Below are positions 5,559 through 6,084 of a stretch of DNA of 6,084 bases, in pieces. The notes under the pieces are model-generated. The model was not told where the DNA came from and ran no database searches. It was given only the letters and a program-made list of their open reading frames with translations. The first letter of the stretch is position 1; every line of letters starts with the position of its first letter. The DNA comes from Rhodospirillales bacterium. Its GTDB lineage: Bacteria; Pseudomonadota; Alphaproteobacteria; Rhodospirillales_A; Casp-alpha2. Both the position numbers and the translations under genes were made by a program. The stretch lies in assembly GCA_016763915.1 (NCBI GenBank), contig JAESSX010000182.1, positions 1 through 6,084 on the forward strand, read 5' to 3'.

Positions 5559-5573
5559 GGCCCGTCCGGTCAA
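5545..5573 (-). promoter_or_regulatory. Candidate sigma70 promoter of the rplY-pth-ychF unit
   Basis: On the minus strand, TTGACC (5568-5573, five of six to consensus) and TATGTA (5545-5550) are separated by exactly 17 bases. Transcription would begin near 5537, leaving a leader of about 70 bases before the rplY ATG. The -35 and spacing are good; the -10 is weak, as is common in alphaproteobacteria. It lies in the 131-base gap after prs, so the downstream genes may be transcribed separately as well as by read-through. Confidence 0.4.
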
Positions 5574-5596
5574 TCAATGAAGTGCGGGTTTTCCGA

Positions 5597-6084
5597 TTAA
5601 TCAAAAAGACCGGAAACGGAGGATTCCTCGCTGATCCTTTTTATCGCCTCCGCCATCAGCGGCGCGATGGTCAATTGTTCGATATTATGGGAGATTCGCA
5701 CCGCTTCCGTACCCTGGATGGAATCGGTAATCACCAGTTTTTCCAACGGCGAAGACGTCACCCGGGCCACCGCGCCGCCGGACAGAACCCCGTGCGTGAC
5801 ATAGGCGTGCACCGATTTCGCGCCTTGCTCCATCAGGGCTTCGGCGGCGTTGCACAACGTGCCGGCGGAATCGACGATATCGTCAACCAGCACGCAGCGC
5901 CGGTCCTTGACGTCGCCGATGATGTTCATGACTTCGGAAACACCGGCTTTCTCGCGGCGTTTGTCGATAATGGCGAGATCCGCGTTCAGGCGCTTGGCCA
6001 GCCCGCGGGCGCGCAGCACGCCGCCGACATCGGGCGACACGATAACCAGATCGTCGCCGTTCAGTTTTTCCTCGATGTCCCTCA
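5597..6084 (-). CDS. prs: Ribose-phosphate pyrophosphokinase (PRPP synthase), C-terminal half
   Basis: The C-terminal 162 codons of Prs, running off the right edge; the reading frame stays open through [21 protein letters not shown] at the boundary. The cytoplasmic enzyme makes PRPP from ribose 5-phosphate and ATP for nucleotide, His and Trp synthesis. Visible motifs are [18 protein letters not shown], and [22 protein letters not shown], whose Lys and Arg match catalytic residues of Bacillus Prs. The PRPP/ribose-phosphate loop [13 protein letters not shown] has its DDIVDSAGT core at 5858-5884. The loop has S-A-G-T where E. coli has T-G-G-T, a mild substitution I take to be lineage variation. 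The end [20 protein letters not shown] is typical. A GTG at 6038-6040 could be mistaken for a start but lies inside the conserved VSPDVGG motif, so the true start is outside the window. It precedes rplY by 131 bases on the same strand. Confidence 0.96.
   Translation of the reverse strand, partial: RDIEEKLNGDDLVIVSPDVGGVLRARGLAKRLNADLAIIDKRREKAGVSEVMNIIGDVKDRRCVLVDDIVDSAGTLCNAAEALMEQGAKSVHAYVTHGVLSGGAVARVTSSPLEKLVITDSIQGTEAVRISHNIEQLTIAPLMAEAIKRISEESSVSGLFD

Noticed and set aside
5597..6040. prs beginning at the GTG at 6038-6040 as a short complete gene
   Set aside because: The GTG encodes the Val of the conserved VSPDVGG motif, and the frame continues upstream to the window edge with matching Prs sequence, so the gene is truncated by the window.
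1..6084. CRISPR array, tRNA/rRNA gene, insertion sequence, toxin-antitoxin or phage defence genes
   Set aside because: I saw no spaced direct repeats, cloverleaf with CCA-like end, transposase frame or terminal inverted repeats; nearly all the sequence is covered by the eight genes described.

Overview
The window looks like chromosomal DNA from an alphaproteobacterium, possibly Rhodospirillales-like. The grounds are the minus-strand gene order prs - rplY (CTC-type L25) - pth - ychF, the GC-rich coding style of those genes, and residue patterns in Prs and L25. The lineage is inferred from general familiarity, not from a search.

Layout. Bases 1-201 (minus) hold the first 67 codons of a dienelactone-hydrolase-family enzyme that runs off the left edge. 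Bases 202-387 are a divergent intergenic region with an inverted repeat, weak candidate promoters for both directions, and a nine-G run touching the next ribosome-binding region. Bases 388-2932 (plus) form a tight three-gene cassette whose genes overlap by 1 and 4 bases. All three products carry lipoprotein signal peptides: an unrecognised lipoprotein with a possible CsgG/TolB-N-like look, an M48 zinc metalloprotease with a C-terminal TPR-like region, and a small unrecognised lipoprotein. Bases 2933-3028 are a short convergent gap with no terminator I can see. Bases 3029-6084 (minus) are a housekeeping block, in transcription order prs (its 5' end lies outside the window), rplY, pth and ychF.

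How the parts work together. prs makes PRPP. rplY, pth and ychF belong to translation: a 5S rRNA-binding ribosomal protein, the hydrolase that recycles drop-off peptidyl-tRNA, and a ribosome-associated P-loop ATPase/GTPase. A reasonable sigma70-type promoter lies between prs and rplY, so the last three genes may form their own transcription unit. The lipoprotein cassette is the accessory part. It looks like an envelope quality-control or outer-membrane protein-processing module built round a BepA/LoiP-like protease with two co-translated partners of unknown role. It is visibly less GC-rich than the housekeeping block. I found no tRNA, rRNA, CRISPR array, insertion sequence or phage gene. The strongest candidate for something undescribed is the lipoprotein cassette, but the sequence alone does not establish a new system.
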